DNA of 64,000 nt from Mesorhizobium metallidurans STM 2683 (GTDB lineage Bacteria; Pseudomonadota; Alphaproteobacteria; Rhizobiales; Rhizobiaceae), in NCBI RefSeq assembly GCF_000350085.1, contig NZ_CAUM01000065.1, positions 1 to 64,000 on the forward strand. Direction: 5' to 3'. The translations under genes and the position numbers were made by a program. Each line of letters opens with the position of its first letter. Within the stretch, counting starts at the first letter, position 1. Positions 62,772-64,000 of the stretch are shown one piece after another. The notes below the pieces were generated by a model. That model saw only the letters and a list, made by a program, of their open reading frames with translations, ran no database searches and was not told where the DNA came from.

Positions 62772-64000
62772 ATGGCGCTTTTCGAACTCACCCTTGTCCT
62801 GCTTTTGACCGCCGTCGCGCTGACGGCGCTGTCGCGGCGGCTGGAGATTCCCTATCCCTCCCTGCTGGCCTTGGCTGGGGTCGGGATTGCCTTCGTGCCT
62901 GGTGCGCCGATGATCGAGATCGATCCGGAACTGGCTCTTGCCCTGTTCATCGCGCCGGTGCTTCTCGATGCCGCCTATGACACCTCGCTGCGCGACCTGA
63001 AGCGCTACCGGCTGTCGCTGGCGCTGCTGGCGCTTGGCGCCGTTGTCTTCACCACTGGGGTCGTTGCAGTCGTTGGCTGGAAGATGGCCGGTCTACCGAT
63101 CGCGGCGGCGATCGCGCTCGGCGCCATCGTCGCACCGCCGGACGCGGTGGCGGCATCTGCTGTGCTCAGCCAGTTCAAGGTGCCGCACCGCATCACCGCG
63201 ATCCTGCAGGGCGAGAGCCTGCTCAACGATGCCACCGCGCTGTTAATCTACCGGATCTCTGTGACGGCGGCGCTCGGCCCGGTTCTGCTGAGCAGCGCCG
63301 TTCCAACGATCCTGCTGTCGACGATCGGCAGCCTTGCTGCGGGCTATCTCTTCGGCCGCGTCTCGCTGCTGACGCTCACCCGCATCGAGGATGCGGCAAG
63401 CAGCACAGTAGTGCAATTCGCCGGAACATTCGGGGTCTGGATCCTGGCCGACAGACTGGGCCTTTCCGCCATCATCACCATCGTCGTCTACGCCATGACG
63501 ATTGCGCGCACCGCACCGCGCCTGATGTCGGCCAGAAGGCGTGTCAGCACCTATTCGGTCTGGGAGTCGGCGGTGTTCGTGCTCAACGTGCTGGCCTTCG
63601 TGCTGATGGGCCTGCAGGCACGCTCGATCGTCGGCCGTCTCTCCGGCGAAGGGCAGGGCGAGGCATTTGTCTTCGCAGCAATGGTACTGGCCGTCGTCAT
63701 CGTGGCACGCCTCGTTTGGGTGGCAAGCTATGTTGCGATCTTACGATGGCTTGCCCGCTTCGGCGACGCAGGCCAAAAGGCAGATGCGCCGACATTCGCC
63801 GGCGCCGTGCTCGTCGGTTGGTGCGGCATGCGGGGGCTGGTGACGTTGGTGGTGGCCATCGCACTGCCGGCCGACTTTCCCGGCCGTGACCCGATTGTGC
63901 TTGCCGCCTTCGCGGTGGTTCTGGGCACGCTGGTGCTGCAAGGCATGAGCCTGAAGCCTTTGCTGCGGATACTCAACTTCGAACCGGATACGACGATAGA
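62772..64000 (+). CDS. CPA1-family cation/proton antiporter, truncated by window end
   Basis: An open frame of at least 409 residues that runs off the window. From ATG 62772, helices follow in the CPA1/NhaP style: MALFELTLVLLLTAVALTALSRRLEIPYPSLLALAGVGIAFVPG, then the ion-site blocks GAIVAPPDAVAASAVLSQF and GESLLNDATALLIY. A likely Na+ or K+/H+ antiporter in the inner membrane. A cytoplasmic C-terminal domain may lie beyond the window. Confidence 0.9.
   Translation, partial: MALFELTLVLLLTAVALTALSRRLEIPYPSLLALAGVGIAFVPGAPMIEIDPELALALFIAPVLLDAAYDTSLRDLKRYRLSLALLALGAVVFTTGVVAVVGWKMAGLPIAAAIALGAIVAPPDAVAASAVLSQFKVPHRITAILQGESLLNDATALLIYRISVTAALGPVLLSSAVPTILLSTIGSLAAGYLFGRVSLLTLTRIEDAASSTVVQFAGTFGVWILADRLGLSAIITIVVYAMTIARTAPRLMSARRRVSTYSVWESAVFVLNVLAFVLMGLQARSIVGRLSGEGQGEAFVFAAMVLAVVIVARLVWVASYVAILRWLARFGDAGQKADAPTFAGAVLVGWCGMRGLVTLVVAIALPADFPGRDPIVLAAFAVVLGTLVLQGMSLKPLLRILNFEPDTTI

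Overview
The window looks like chromosome of a GC-rich alphaproteobacterium of the order Rhizobiales, most likely Mesorhizobium or a close relative. The grounds are the long GC-rich genes, the gene content (ubiE-ubiB-coaBC, heterotetrameric sarcosine oxidase, rhizobial S21, DUF992 proteins) and rhizobial-type palindromic intergenic repeats. The genus is inferred from content, not from an alignment.

Layout. 0-2.1 kb: an acyl-CoA-dehydrogenase-like flavoprotein divergent from an HxlR-type regulator. 2.18-9.78 kb: a compact integrated element. Its ends are a 22-bp direct repeat identical to the 3' end of tRNA-Ser(GGA). It carries a tyrosine integrase, a T5orf172/GIY-YIG protein, a serine recombinase, an array of CCACTRGC-core repeats just upstream of a ParB-like DNA-binding protein, several unrecognised proteins, and paired TTGGTCTAAG motifs just inside both ends. 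No capsid, tail or terminase gene is recognisable, so it resembles a satellite or mini-element more than a full prophage. 10-13 kb: a small membrane protein, msrA, a BMP-type nucleoside-binding protein, and slyX.

13.4-22.1 kb: a nucleoside uptake and salvage block. A double-ABC ATPase and two permeases run into cdd, a purine nucleoside phosphorylase and deoA; upp and add lie on the other strand. 22.3-26.6 kb: ubiE, ubiB and coaBC, with a VapBC-type toxin-antitoxin pair inserted before coaBC. 26.6-30.1 kb: an MFS transporter, then a small restriction-modification system whose nuclease gene appears broken by one missing base. 30.2-34.3 kb: two DUF992 paralogues, a TPR lipoprotein, rpsU, a SET-domain protein and an SDR. 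34.6-39.7 kb: the sox operon (soxB-soxD-soxA-soxG) for sarcosine oxidation. 39.8-42.7 kb: small proteins, a TetR regulator, a MaoC-type hydratase and an SDR. 42.7-44.6 kb: a prophage scar (portal-gene fragment) and AT-richer orphan genes. 44.7-49 kb: an RND efflux pump (membrane-fusion protein plus inner-membrane transporter).

49.1-61.8 kb: a catabolic region with an RpiR-type regulator divergent from an N-formylglutamate-amidohydrolase-like gene. It continues with an ACT/APC permease, a glutamine-synthetase-like ligase, a second toxin-antitoxin pair, an aldehyde dehydrogenase, an iron-type alcohol dehydrogenase and a four-gene ABC importer. Taken together the enzymes suggest gamma-glutamylation of an amine, possibly an amino alcohol such as ethanolamine, followed by two oxidations and hydrolysis. 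The window ends with a GST and the start of a CPA1-type cation/proton antiporter.

Several intergenic repeat families are scattered through the window: a ~100-bp two-hairpin element in four copies, a 207-bp element with 27-bp terminal inverted repeats, a heptamer array with its own reverse complement, and a perfect 3 x 19-bp tandem repeat.
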